Below are positions 7,680 to 18,111 of a stretch of DNA of 29,544 nucleotides, in pieces. This DNA comes from Symbiodinium natans (taxonomy: Eukaryota > Sar > Dinophyceae > Suessiales > Symbiodiniaceae). Made by a program: the position numbers and the translations under genes. How positions within the stretch are numbered: position 1 is the stretch's first letter; every line of letters starts with the position of its first letter. Where the stretch lies: positions 1 to 29,544 of the forward strand of contig CAJNDS010001188.1 in NCBI GenBank assembly GCA_905221605.1. The letters are read 5' to 3'. The notes below the pieces were generated by a model that was not told the DNA's origin, searched no databases, and was given only the letters and a program-made list of their open reading frames with translations.

Positions 7680-9600
7680 GCCAAAACAAAACCTTGAAAC
7701 ACTAAGTCTTGAAACAAAGCCCCGCCCGCCTTGAAATACTAAGTCGTGAAATCCAAAGAATCCTAAAGCCTAACCCTGAAGCCTACAATCTTAAAAGCCT
7801 AAAACCTCAACTCTACTCCTAAGACTGTGAGCCTCTGGTATGTGGCAATGCAAGACTATTACAAGCTTTGGCATCATCGAGTGTAAATGGAACATGTCAG
7901 GCTTGCGTTTCCTAAGCTGCGGGGGTTCAGGACAAGGCGTTGGAAGAGTTACTTGATCCGAAGCAAACGCAAACCCAAGGTCTTGAAGCCTTGTTCTCAA
8001 AACCTAAGCCCTACTCAAACCAAGATCTTGAAACCTATAGCCACTAAACCTTAACCCTTAAACTAACCCTGCAAATCCTAAAGTCCCCAAGCCCCTACTT
8101 CGCAAAAGCTTTCTTTAAAGCTCTAATCACCGCAGTCGCTAGCCAAAGACCCACCTCTCCCTTGGAATACTAAATCTTGTAACAAAGCTCTAACCCCCCT
8201 TGAAATACTGAGCAAAGAATCCTAAAGCCTAACCCTGAAGCCTGCAATCTTAAAAGCCTACAGCCTCAACTCTACTCCTAAGAATGTGAGCCTCTGGCAT
8301 GTGGCACTGCAATACTATTACAAGCTCTGGCATCATTGCGTGTAGATGGAACATGTCAAGCTTGCGTTTTCCAAGCTGCGGGGGCTAAGGACAAGGCGAA
8401 ATCCTAAATTCCCCAAGCCCCTACTTCGCAAAGCTTCTTTCAAGCTCTAATCACCGCAGTCGCTAGCCAAAGACCCACCTCTCCCTTTTGGAATACTAAA
8501 TCTTGAAACAAAGCCCTAACCCCCCTTGAAATACTAAGCAAAGAATCCTAAAGCCTAACCCTGAAGCCTGCAATCTTAAAAGCCTACAGCCTCAACTCTA
8601 CTCCTAAGAATGTGAGCCTCTGGCATGTGGCACTGCAATACTATTACAAGCTCTGGCATCATTGCGTGTAGATGGAACATGTCAAGCTTGCGTTTTCCAA
8701 GCTGCGGGGGCTAAGGACAAGGCGAAATCCTAAATTCCCCAAGCCCCTACTTCGCAAAGCTTCTTTCAAGCTCTAATCACCGCAGTCGCTAGCCAAAGAC
8801 CCACCTCTCCCTTTTGGAATACTAAATCTTGAAACAAAGCCCTAACCCCCCTTGAAATACTAAGCAATCCTAAAGCCTAACCCTGAAGCCTGCAATCTTA
8901 AAAGCCTACAGCCTCAACTCTACTCCTAAGAATGTGAGCCTCCTGGCATGTGGCACTGCAATACTATTACAAGCTCTGGCATCATTGCGTGTAGATGGAA
9001 CGTGTCAAGCTTGCGTTTTCTAAGCTGCGGGGGTTAAGGGCAAGGCGTTGGAAGATTTATACTTGATCCGAAGCAAACGCAAAACCCAAGGTTGTTCTCA
9101 AAACCTAAGCCCTACTCAAACCAAGATCCTGAAACCTATAGCCACAAAACCTTAACCCTTAAATTCAACCCTAAAACCCTAACCCTGCAAATCCTAAAGT
9201 CCCCAAGCCCCTACTTCGCAAAGCTTCTTTAAAACTCTAATCACCGCAGTTGCTAGCGCAAAACCCACCTCTCCTTTGAAATACTAAATCTTGAACAAAG
9301 CCCTAACCCCCTTGAAATACTAAGTCGTGAAATCCAAAGAATCCTAAAGCCTAACCTGAAGCCTGCAATCTTAAACGCCTAAAGCCTCAACTCTACTCCT
9401 AAGAACGTGAGCCTCTGGTATGTGGCAATGCAAGACTGTTACAAGCTCTGGCAACATCGCGTGTAAATGGAACATGTCAGGCTTGCGTTTCCTAAGGACA
9501 AGGCGTTGGAAGATTTACTTGATCCGAAGCAAACGCAAACCCAAGGTCTTGAAGCCTTGTTCTCAAAACCTAAGCCCTATTCAAGCCAAGATCCCAAGCT
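7680..9600. repeat. Diverged tandem monomers of 320-475 bp in insert 1
   Basis: A core beginning GTGAGCCTC(C)TGG recurs at 7827, 8286, 8612, 8934 and 9407 (spacings 459, 326, 322, 473). Each core is followed by GCAA-ACT-TTACAAGCT..., a GGAAC-TGTCA-GCTTGCG block and AAGCTGCGGGGG (lost in the last). Long monomers contain an extra block (TTGATCCGAAGCAAACGC...) missing from the short ones. Between cores are many CCTAAA/CCCTAACC words. No coding potential is apparent. Confidence 0.85.
9148..9190. repeat. Degenerate telomere-like CCCTAAA tract in insert 1
   Basis: The stretch contains AACCCTAAAACCCTAACCCT and related words, resembling the CCCTAAA/TTTAGGG telomere repeat of plants and many algae including dinoflagellates. 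Similar degenerate words are scattered through 7740-9790. It reads as interstitial telomere-like sequence, not an intact telomere. Confidence 0.5.
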
Positions 9601-10081
9601 TCTGGAGCCTTAGAACGTTATAAACCCGCAATTCCGGGCGCTTTGACTGACTGCGGCAGTTTTGTTTGTATGAGCCATGATGTGGACATGCGTCCGAGCC
9701 CATGCTACATCCGACGCCATAGCGGTCCCACAGTGTCTCCCGGACGATACTCAGCCTAAACTGTAAACCTTTCATCCTAAACCCTATAGCCCTCATCCCC
9801 GAACCCGAAAGACCTTCTTCAAAGCTGTAATCACCGCAACAGCACCGATTTTCTCCCCAAACCCGAACGCTTTCTAAGTCTGGGTATGGGTTTGAGGCGT
9901 TCTCGAGCAGGGTTTTCGCGAAGTTGCCTTGTCAAGCGACCTTTGTGACAATTTGAGAGTGGTAGACGACAAGGTGGGGAGCGGGATTAAACCGGCAGCA
10001 AAGATTTTGGGTGGTCAGGATAGCGTAGAGCGATAGGCAGAAGTTATAATTGATAGTAACGACATTACAAGCCTGGGCTGT

Positions 10082-10145
10082 GGGCCCGTGGGCCCGTGGG
10101 GCCCGTGGGCCCGTGGGCCCGTGGCCCGTGGGCCCGTGGGCCCGT
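10082..10145. repeat. GGGCCCGT minisatellite (right end of insert 1)
   Basis: About eight units of GGGCCCGT in the same orientation as the left tract, with one GGGGCCCGT and one GGCCCGT variant, ending in CCCGTTGATC 43 bp before the spacer resumes. The unit is the same as at the left end. Confidence 0.9.
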
Positions 10146-10188
10146 TGATCTTCTTTAAAGAGGCCTGCCCGTGGAACAGGGTATTCTC

Positions 10189-10496
10189 GTAGTTGTAGTC
10201 TTTCAGCCCCTGGGTTCGCACGTTGCAGCATGAACCTGGAGAGCAGCGTGCTAGCGTGTGCTAGCTGTGTTGGCAGCCATGTCAGAGTGTTTTCACTTCA
10301 GCAGGGGACTTAACGGACTCAACGCTGGAAGTCAACATTACCTCCAGCCTGGCAATTCCAGGGCCCAATTCACGATTTGCGCTGGAACCTCGGTAGATGT
10401 GATCGATCTCGTTCCGGCTCAGCCTGGCTCAAGAGCAAGATTGCTGTAGTCACCTTCCTCTCACCTACCGCCAATCCACCTTGGATTGACATTGCC
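10189..10496 (+). promoter_or_regulatory. Right part of spacer before copy 3
   Basis: The standard spacer resumes at GTAGTTGTAGTC and continues to the ATG with the paired GCTAGC, the SL-like site (TGGCTCAAG 10425-10433) and the pyrimidine-rich 5' leader. Variants CAGGGGACTTAAC, GGCAATTCCAGGG and TGCGCTGGAACC are shared with copies 4 and 7. The gene-proximal ~300 bp is retained wherever an insert lies upstream, so the insert does not remove the proximal promoter. Confidence 0.55.
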
Positions 10497-13360
10497 ATGA
10501 AGCCCGCGTGCGTTGTGGCTTTCTTGTTTGCTTTGGCTTTCAAGGCCGGGGTGTCTGCCGACACCCTTCGGGTCGACGCCGGAACAGACGTCGCGGATGC
10601 CGGAGGAGCGGAAACCGCGGAAGCGTGCCAGTCTGGGAGCCTGATCCAACGCCTGAGCTCATCCCATAAGGTGCTGTCCGACACGGAGGCGATGCCAGCG
10701 GAGTCCCTCAAGAAGACACCAGAGATCAAGGAGAAGAAGAAGAAGATGATGAAGAAGCAAAAGTCGGACAAGAAACACTCGGATTTCATGGCCTTTCTCG
10801 CCGAGGCAAAAAAGGATGGGCCTGGGCACCCTGAGGGCTCTGAGTGCGAGCCGGCAGGAGCCCTGCCTGCGTCACGCGTTGTGTGCGACTTTCGCATGCC
10901 GCCTCGGCCCAGTTCCTTTTGACTTGCTGCCCGTTGCACGTACCCCTGCCAGGAGCTCCGCTATTGGGCGAGAACAGGGCAAAGTTCGAGCTGCTTTCGC
11001 AAAAGGTCTCCGCCCTCGACCTGGACCCTGTCCTCGCCCGCCTTGTCAAGAAGAACGATTACGCGCCCAAGCTTGCGAAGAGGGCCGCTGATGAGTACCG
11101 GAAGTTCCTTGTCTTGATGGGCATGGGGGAGACACCGATCGCCTCCCATATGGTTCTCGACGCCTGGCATTCACACATCATGCCGCCAGTCCGAAATATT
11201 GGTGCGCTTCTTGTTGTTTCTAGCACTTTCTAGCCGTCGCCAGGTGGGTGGCTCCATGTTTCAGTGGGAGTCGGGGCTCTGGTGTTTCTCCTGCTAGCAG
11301 GTGCCTGTAATTTCGCGCGAGACCAGGTACACGAAGATGTACGAGCGGGACTGCCAGGAGGTATTTGGCCACCAGCTGGAACATGACCCCCTTGGTCAGC
11401 AATTGGAAGAAAGTCGCCTGAAGCAGACGCAGCAGCAGATCTGTGATTACTTCGGCATGGTTGACCGACTTGTGTGGTCGGCAGCAAAGCCAGCTGCTCT
11501 CTCGGAGAGCAGGGACCCTTCTGACACAGCGGCCATCATGGATCAGTGGCTGGACCACATCAACGAGGAGGTTGAACTCCGCAAAGGTCTCCTGGCAGAG
11601 AACGTCCACGTGATGGTGGCTTCGCAGCACACCAACACGGCCGTGACGCACACGGGCCTCGAGAACGCTCTGTCCTTCTTCCACCACTACAGCCATGCCA
11701 CCAGAGCCCGGAAGTTCCTGTCCGTGGACCACGAGGCCTTTGCCATCGAGATTGAGAAGGGCAAGCGCATGGGGGCCGACATCTTCGAGGTGGACTCCGA
11801 GGGGAAGATTCTGGACGTGAAGATCTTCATGGCCACCCTTTTCAAGGACGTAGACGACCTCAACGACGCAGGGCTCGAGAATCTCACCTTGCACTACACG
11901 GGCAACGGATCCATGGCCAGGAACACTTACCCCCTACAAGCCAGGATCTCAGTGGTGCTGTAGTGCAGAGTGTGAGACTGCAGCGAGTAGGAGCGCGTAA
12001 CGGCGTAGCAGGGAAACGTAAGCCATCGTAAGCATAGCTAGAGCCCTTGAAGCTTGTGAAGGCTTCGCTGGAAGCTTCGCGCTGTCGGCTAGCGCAGATT
12101 TACAGTGAGAGAACGCTTAGGCGATGGTCCAAGTCGGGGAGGCAGGCGTCGCTTTGACCAAAGCCGCCATGGAGACGTGGATGCTCAATTTCAACAACAA
12201 CGCAGCTGAGAAGCACGACCTTCTGGCGGCCGACGTGCGCCTGACGCATATGTCGCAAGTGACCGATGCGCCTGAAACTCGTGACGGGAAGGCTGAAGTG
12301 ATAGACTTCTTCCGCGACTTCGAAAATGCCACTGGGGCTCGAGAGTTCCTTTCCGTGGACGGAGGCGCCTTCATGATCGAGAACAAGGGCAATCACCTCC
12401 ACCCCCGGATGGGACTCTTGATTTTCGAGGTGAACCCCGAAGGCAAGATCCAAGACATCAAGATTTGGGTGGCCTCCCTGCAGGGGGACAGAGACGACTT
12501 GAGCGACAGCGGCCTGACTAGCGTCGCGCCGTCGCTACTGGACTCACGCGGAGAGGGGGCCTCGGTTTCGGGTGCCTTGGCCAGCCGCTTGCTGTATTTT
12601 TTTTTTTTTTTTCCGAGGGTGCTTCGTGTAGAGGCTTGGCGCTGTCTTGCGCATTCTTGCGGTCAGACTTGCTGTAGACTTGCGTTCAGAGTTCGGAGCT
12701 CCAGGCGCGACTGAGCCTGCTGTGTGCCAGCAATCCGGCAGCCGACCATCGCTGCAGCAGATGCAGCGGTTCAACGCGTCGGTTGAAAAGGTGAAAGCGC
12801 TGGACCTGGATGCTGTCGTGGCAGTTCTCGTGAAGAAGGACGGCTACTCGCCCACGAAGGCAGCAGAGCTCGCGGAGGAATACCGCAAGTACCTGGCCCT
12901 GGTGAGCATCGGTCTCAGCCCCGTGCCGTCGAAGAAGGTGGATGATGCATGGCACGCCCACATCCTAAACACCAAAAAGTACCAGGCAGACACCCGCGCT
13001 CTGTTGGGCCACTTCCTCCATCACGAGCCGGCGAACCTTCTCTTGGAGCAGCAGGGCCTCAAAGAGCAGAAATCGTCCATGGACAACATGTTCTTGCGCA
13101 CCAAGATGCAGCTCTGCGACTACTATGGCCGCGTCGATGACGCGGCGTGGTCCAAGGAAGACGTTGCTCTTTGCGCTTCTCGCAGCTGCAAATCCGGCAA
13201 CTTGTTTTTTGTTTTCTGTTTGTGAGTTCCTTTTTTGACAGAATCCGGTAGACTTGGTTGTTTCGCGTCCGTGTCACCTGAGTTATCCGAGGTTTGCGGG
13301 TGCGGCTGCGGTTGCGGTTGCAGCTGTGGATGCGCATGCTCATGTGGGTGTTGTTGCTGA
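10497..13360 (+). CDS. Array gene copy 3: secreted WHxH/SnoaL-like protein with Cys tail
   Basis: Exons by homology: 10497-10836, 10953-11184, 11327-11954, 12121-12564, 12731-13196, 13242-13360, ~742 residues. Exon 1 is the second haplotype (MKPAC, GGAETAEAC, SLKKTPE, four Lys before MM, KKHSDF), shared with copies 4 and 7. Private changes include NHLHP for NNLHP in domain B2 and VDDAAWS for VDEAAWS in A2. Exon 6 is the most divergent: TGC TTT becomes TGT TTC (synonymous), CTA becomes TTA (synonymous), Gln-Leu becomes Glu-Val, and one Ser becomes Gly. All 12 tail cysteines and the stop are kept, which is strong evidence that this frame is translated. Intron 5 is only 45 nt. An upstream in-frame ATG (10377) exists but is not conserved in other copies; I start at 10497. 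Confidence 0.75.
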
Positions 13361-13749
13361 GCGAGGCTTGTGTCTGCCACTTCTTCGGACTGGTTTTCTG
13401 CAGTTTTTCTGCAGAGCTGCAGCAGTTACCCGCTGTGGAAGGGTGTTTTGAGGCTCCACAACAAGCCATAGCCTTGTTTGGCCTCGCATATCAAACCTTT
13501 CGAAAACAGTACTTTCAATGTTCCACTTGCTTGGCAGAAGTTTCAACTCTGCAGTTTCAAAAATCTTGCAGCATCCTGCCTGGTATCCCCGCAGATGCCA
13601 GCAGTGATCTGGAGTGTTGTTCCGGTCCCAGTTCCGCAAAAGAAGTGTCAACCGCGCGAGGTTTTGCTACATGTAGCGACATCCGAGTCTTGAAGCATTG
13701 CCTGGTTGTCCACCTGCCATCGTGCGATCTGCTCATCCTCGACAGGCTG
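13361..13749 (+). promoter_or_regulatory. Diverged left spacer between copies 3 and 4
   Basis: Homologous to the standard spacer but with many more differences than any other copy, such as GCAGCAGTTACCCGCTGTGG for GCGGCATTTACCCGGTG, and TGCTACATGTAGCGAC. It retains the doubled TTTCTGCAG and the AAAAG motif. It passes into the expanded microsatellite. No gene is seen. Confidence 0.55.
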
Positions 13750-14257
13750 TTGTATGTAGTTGTATGTAGTTGTATGTAGTTGTATGTAGTTGTATGTAGT
13801 TGTATGTAGTTGTATGTAGTTGTATGTAGTTGTATGTAGTTGTATGTAGCTGTAGTTGTATGTAGTTGTATGCAGTTGTATGTAGTTGTATGTAGTTGTA
13901 TGTAGTTGTATGTAGTTGTATGTAGTTGTATGTAGTTGTATGTAGTTGTATGTAGTTGTATGTAGTGTAGTTGTATGTAGTTGTATGTAGTTGTATGTAG
14001 TTGTATGTAGTTGTATGTAGTTGTATGTAGTTGTATGTAGTTGTATGTAGTTGTATGTAGTTGTATGTAGTTGTATGTAGTTGTATGTAGCTGTAGTTGT
14101 ATGTAGTTGTATGTAGTTGTATGTAGTTGTATGTAGTTGTATGTAGTTGTATGTAGTTGTATGTAGTTGTATGTAGTTGTATGTAGTTGTATGTAGCTGT
14201 AGTTGTATGTAGTTGTATGCAGTTGTATGTAGTTGTATGTAGGTGGATGTAGTTGTA
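13750..14257. repeat. Expanded 10-bp microsatellite (TGTATGTAGT)~50
   Basis: About 508 bp of TGTATGTAGT units with a few variant units (TGTATGTAGC TGTAGT, TGTATGCAGT, one TGTAGTGTAGT slip). The variant cluster GTAGCTGTAGT...TGTATGCAGT occurs near both 13848 and 14196, so part of the tract was itself duplicated. Other spacers have only two units at the same place. Confidence 0.95.
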
Positions 14258-14533
14258 GTCTTCCAGCCCTGGGTTCGCAGCAGCGTGCTAGCGTGTGCTA
14301 GCTGTGTTGGCAGCCATGTCAGAGCGTTTTCACTTCAGCAGGGGACTTAACGGACTCAACGCTGGAAGTCAACATTACCTCCAGCCTGGCAATTCCAGGG
14401 CCCAATTCACGATTTGCGCTGGAACCTCGGTAGATGTGATCGATCTCGTTCCGGCTCAGCCTGGCTCAAGAGCAAGATTGCTGTAGTCACCTTCCTCTCA
14501 CCTACCGCCAATCCACCTTGGATTGACATTGCC
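14258..14533 (+). promoter_or_regulatory. Right part of spacer before copy 4
   Basis: Standard proximal spacer, but lacking a segment of about 24 bp (CACGTTGCAGCATGAACCTGG region) present in all other copies. The paired GCTAGC, the SL-like site (14462-14470) and the 5' leader are kept. Confidence 0.55.
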
Positions 14534-17403
14534 ATGAAGCCCGCGTGCGTTGTGGCTTTCTTGTTTGCTTTGGCTTTCAAGGCCGGGGTGTCTGCCGACA
14601 CCCTTCGGGTCGACGCCGGAACAGACGTCGCGGATGCCGGAGGAGCGGAAACCGCGGAAGCGTGCCAGTCTGGGAGCCTGATCCAACGCCTGAGCTCATC
14701 CCATAAGGTGCTGTCCGACACGGAGGCGATGCCAGCGGAGTCCCTCAAGAAGACACCAGAGATCAAGGAGAAGAAGAAGAAGATGATGAAGAAGCAAAAG
14801 TCGGACAAGAAACACTCGGATTTCATGGCCTTTCTCGCCGAGGCAAAAAAGGATGGGCCTGGGCACCCTGAGGGCTCTGAGTGCGAGCCGGCAGGAGCCC
14901 TGCCTGCGTCACGCGTTGTGTGCGACTTTCGCATGCCGCCTCGGCCCAGTTCCTTTTGACTTGCTGCCCGTTGCACGTACCCCTGCCAGGAGCTCCGCTA
15001 TTGGGCGAGAACAGGGCAAAGTTCGAGCTGCTTTCGCAAAAGGTCTCCGCCCTCGACCTGGACCCTGTCCTCGCCCGCCTTGTCAAGAAGAACGATTACG
15101 CGCCCAAGCTTGCGAAGAGGGCCGCTGATGAGTACCGGAAGTTCCTTGTCTTGATGGGCATGGGGGAGACACCGATCGCCTCCCATATGGTTCTCGACGC
15201 CTGGCATTCAAACATCATGCCGCCAGTCCGAAATATTGGCGCGCTTCTTCTTGTTTCTAGCACTTTCTAGCCGTCGCCAGGTGGGTGGCTCCATGTTTCA
15301 GTGGGAGTCGGGGCTCTGGTGTTTCTCCTGCTAGCAGGTGCCTGTAATTTCGCGCGAGACCAGGTACACGAAGATGTACGAGCGGGACTGCCAGGAGGTA
15401 TTTGGCCACCAGCTGGAACATGACCCCCTTGGTCAGCAATTGGAAGAAAGTCGCCTGAAGCAGACGCAGCAGCAGATCTGTGATTACTTCGGCATGGTTG
15501 ACCGACTTGTGTGGTCGGCAGCAAAGCCAGCTGCTCTCTCGGAGAGCAGGGACCCTTCTGACACAGCGGCCATCATGGATCAGTGGCTGGACCACATCAA
15601 CGAGGAGGTTGAACTCCGCAAAGGTCTCCTGGCAGAGAACGTCCACGTGATGGTGGCTTCACAGCACACCAACACGGCCGTGACGCACACGGGCCTCGAG
15701 AACGCTCTGTCCTTCTTCCACCACTACAGCCATGCCACCAGAGCCCGGAAGTTCCTGTCCGTGGACCACGAGGCCTTTGCCATCGAGATTGAGAAGGGCA
15801 AGCGCATGGGGGCCGACATCTTCGAGGTGGACTCCGAGGGGAAGATTCTGGACGTGAAGATCTTCATGGCCACCCTTTTCAAGGACGTAGACGACCTCAA
15901 CGACGCAGGGCTCGAGAATCTCACCTTGCACTACACGGGCAACGGATCCATGGCCAGGAACACTTACCCCCTACAAGCCAGGATCTCAGTGGTGCTGTAG
16001 TGCAGAGTGTGAGACTGCAGCGAGTAGGAGCGCGTAACGGCGTAGCAGGGAAACGTAAGCCATCGTAAGCATAGCTAGAGCCCTTGAAGCTTGTGAAGGC
16101 TTCGCTGGAAGCTTCGCGCTGTCGGCTAGCGCAGATTTACAGTGAGAGAACGCTTAGGCGATGGTTCAAGTCGGGGAGGCAGGCGTCGCTTTGACCAAAG
16201 CCGCCATGGAGACGTGGATGCTCAATTTCAACAACAACGCAGCTGAGAAGCACGACCTTCTGGCGGCCGACGTGCGCCTGACGCATATGTCGCAAGTGAC
16301 CGATGCGCCTGAAACTCGTGACGGGAAGGCTGAAGTGATAGACTTCTTCCGCGACTTCGAAAATGCCACTGGGGCTCGAGAGTTCCTTTCCGTGGACGGA
16401 GGCGCCTTCATGATCGAGAACAAGGGCAATAACCTCCACCCCCGGATGGGACTCTTGATTTTCGAGGTGAACCCCGAAGGCAAGATCCAAGACATCAAGA
16501 TTTGGGTGGCCTCCCTGCAGGGGGACAGAGACGACTTGAGCGACAGCGGCCTGACTAGCGTCGCGCCGTCGCTACTGGACTCACGCGGAGAGGGGGCCTC
16601 GGTTTCGGGTGCCTTGGCCAGCCGCTTGCTGTATTTTTTTTTTTTTTTTTCCGAGGGTGCTTCGTGTAGAGGCTTGGCGCTGTCTTGCGCATTCTTGCGG
16701 TCAGACTTGCTGTAGACTTGCGTTCAGAGTTCGGAGCTCCAGGCGCGACTGAGCCTGCTGTGTGCCAGCAATCCGGCAGCCGACCATCGCTGCAGCAGAT
16801 GCAGCGGTTCAACGCGTCGGTTGAAAAGGTGAAAGCGCTGGACCTGGATGCTGTCGTGGCAGTTCTCGTGAAGAAGGACGGCTACTCGCCCACGAAGGCA
16901 GCAGAGCTCGCGGAGGAATACCGCAAGTACCTGGCCCTGGTGAGCATCGGTCTCAGCCCCGTGCCGTCGAAGAAGGTGGATGATGCATGGCACGCCCACA
17001 TCCTAAACACCAAAAAGTACCAGGCAGACACCCGCGCTCTGTTGGGCCACTTCCTCCATCACGAGCCGGCGAACCTTCTCCTGGAGCAGCAGGGCCTCAA
17101 AGAGCAGAAATCGTCCATGGACAACATGTTCTTGCGCACCAAGATGCAGCTCTGCGACTACTATGGCCGCGTCGATGAAGCGGCGTGGTCCAAGGAAGAC
17201 GTTGCTCTTTGCGCTTCTCGCAGCTGCAAATCTGGCAACCGTTTTTTTGTGTTTTTTTCTGTTTGTGAGTTCCTTTTTTGACAGAATCCGGTAGACTTGG
17301 TTGCTTTGCGTCCGTGTCACCTGAGCTATCCCAGTTGTGCGGGTGCTCCTGCGGTTGCGGTTGCAGCTGTGGATGCGCATGCTCATGTGGGTGTTGTTGC
17401 TGA
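14534..17403 (+). CDS. Array gene copy 4: as above, WHxH motif altered in domain A1
   Basis: Exons by homology: 14534-14873, 14990-15221, 15364-15991, 16158-16601, 16769-17234, 17285-17403, ~742 residues. Exon 1 belongs to the MKPAC haplotype, as in copies 3 and 7. The one notable coding change is CAC to AAC at 15211-15213, turning DAWHSHI into DAWHSNI. This removes the second His of the WHxH signature that is invariant in the other six A1 domains and in all six visible A2 domains. Exon 4 begins ATGGTTCAAG (GTT rather than GTC, shared only with copy 6). The poly-T tract of intron 4 is 17 nt. Upstream lies the expanded 10-bp microsatellite. Otherwise intact. Confidence 0.75.
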
Positions 17404-18111
17404 GCGAGGCTTGTGTCTGCCACTTCTTCGGACTGGCTTTCTGCAGTTTTTCTGCAGAGCTGCGGCATTTACCCGGTGAAAGGGTGTTTTGAGGCTCCAC
17501 AGCAAGCCATAGTTTGGTTTGGCCTCGCATATCAACCTTTCCAAAACAGTACTTTCAATGCTCCACTTGCTTGGCAGAAGTTTCAACTCCGCAGTTTCAA
17601 AAATCTTGCAGCATCCTGCCTGGTATCCCCGCAGATGCCAGCAGGGATCTGCAGTGTTGTTCCGGTCCCAGTTCCGCAAAAGAAGTGCCAACCGCGCGAG
17701 GTTTTGCTACAGCGACATCCGAGTCTTGAAGCGTTGCCTGTTTGTTCATTTTGCTGCCATCGTGCGATCTGCTCATCCTCAACAGGCTGGTTGTATGTAG
17801 TTGTATGTAGTTGTAGTCTTTCAGCCCCTGGGTTCGCACGTTGCAGCATGAACCTGGAGAGCAGCGTGCTAGCGTGTGCTAGCTGTGTTGGCAGCCATGT
17901 CAGAGCGTTTTCACTTCAGCAGGAGACTTAACGGACTCAACGCTGGAAGTCAACATTACCTCCAGCCTGGCATTTCCAGGCCCAATTCACGATTTGCTGG
18001 AATCTCGGTAGATGTGGTCGATCTCGTTCCGGCTTAGCCTGGCTCAAGAGCAAGATTGCTGTAGTCACCTTCCTCTCACCTACCGCCAGTCCACCTTGGA
18101 TTGACATTGCC
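17404..18111 (+). promoter_or_regulatory. Standard intergenic spacer between copies 4 and 5
   Basis: 708 bp, near-identical to the spacers before copies 1 and 2. It has GGCTTAGCC in the SL-like site and CAGTCCACC before the ATG, as in copy 2. Paired GCTAGC, AAAAG and two TGTATGTAGT units are present. No gene is visible. Confidence 0.55.

Larger units (their letters stand above)
7570..10188. mobile_element. 2.62 kb repeat-rich insert, copy 1
   Basis: This block interrupts the standard spacer at its TGTATGTAGT tract. GTAGTTGT occurs on both sides (7562-7569 and 10189-10196), resembling an 8-bp target-site duplication, though the target itself is repetitive. Inside, in order: a GGGCCCGT minisatellite, about five diverged monomers rich in CCTAAA/AACCCT words, a unique-looking stretch (~9600-10080), and a second GGGCCCGT minisatellite. 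No terminal inverted repeats, transposase or reverse transcriptase can be seen, and the longest open frames (under 100 codons) show no recognisable protein. It may be a non-autonomous element or satellite DNA; the mobile label is tentative. Confidence 0.5.
1..17397 (+). repeat. Higher-order repeat, first four-gene unit
   Basis: This block holds gene copies 1-4, with the large insert between copies 2 and 3 and the microsatellite between copies 3 and 4. The following block begins again at 17398 with the same Cys codon and stop (17398-17403 versus 1-6), and its insert lies ~17.41 kb downstream of the first. The spacers left of both inserts share private variants (for example CCTTTCAAAAACAG rather than CCTTTCCAAAACAG). 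This points to block duplication rather than two independent insertions. Confidence 0.85.

Noticed and set aside
9148-9190. True telomere end
   Set aside because: The CCCTAAA-like words are degenerate, short and internal, with the array continuing on both sides.
10377-10922. Longer ORF (181 codons) with an upstream in-frame ATG in copies 3, 4 and 7
   Set aside because: The extension is absent or interrupted in copies 1, 2, 5 and 6, and it runs through the SL-like site. The signal peptide starts cleanly at the downstream ATG in every copy.
11220-11894. Minus-strand ORF of 224 codons opposite exon 3 in copy 3
   Set aside because: It is split in the other copies and is antisense to a well-supported SnoaL-like domain.
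13750-14257. CRISPR-like array
   Set aside because: The 10-bp units are contiguous, with no unique spacers between repeats.
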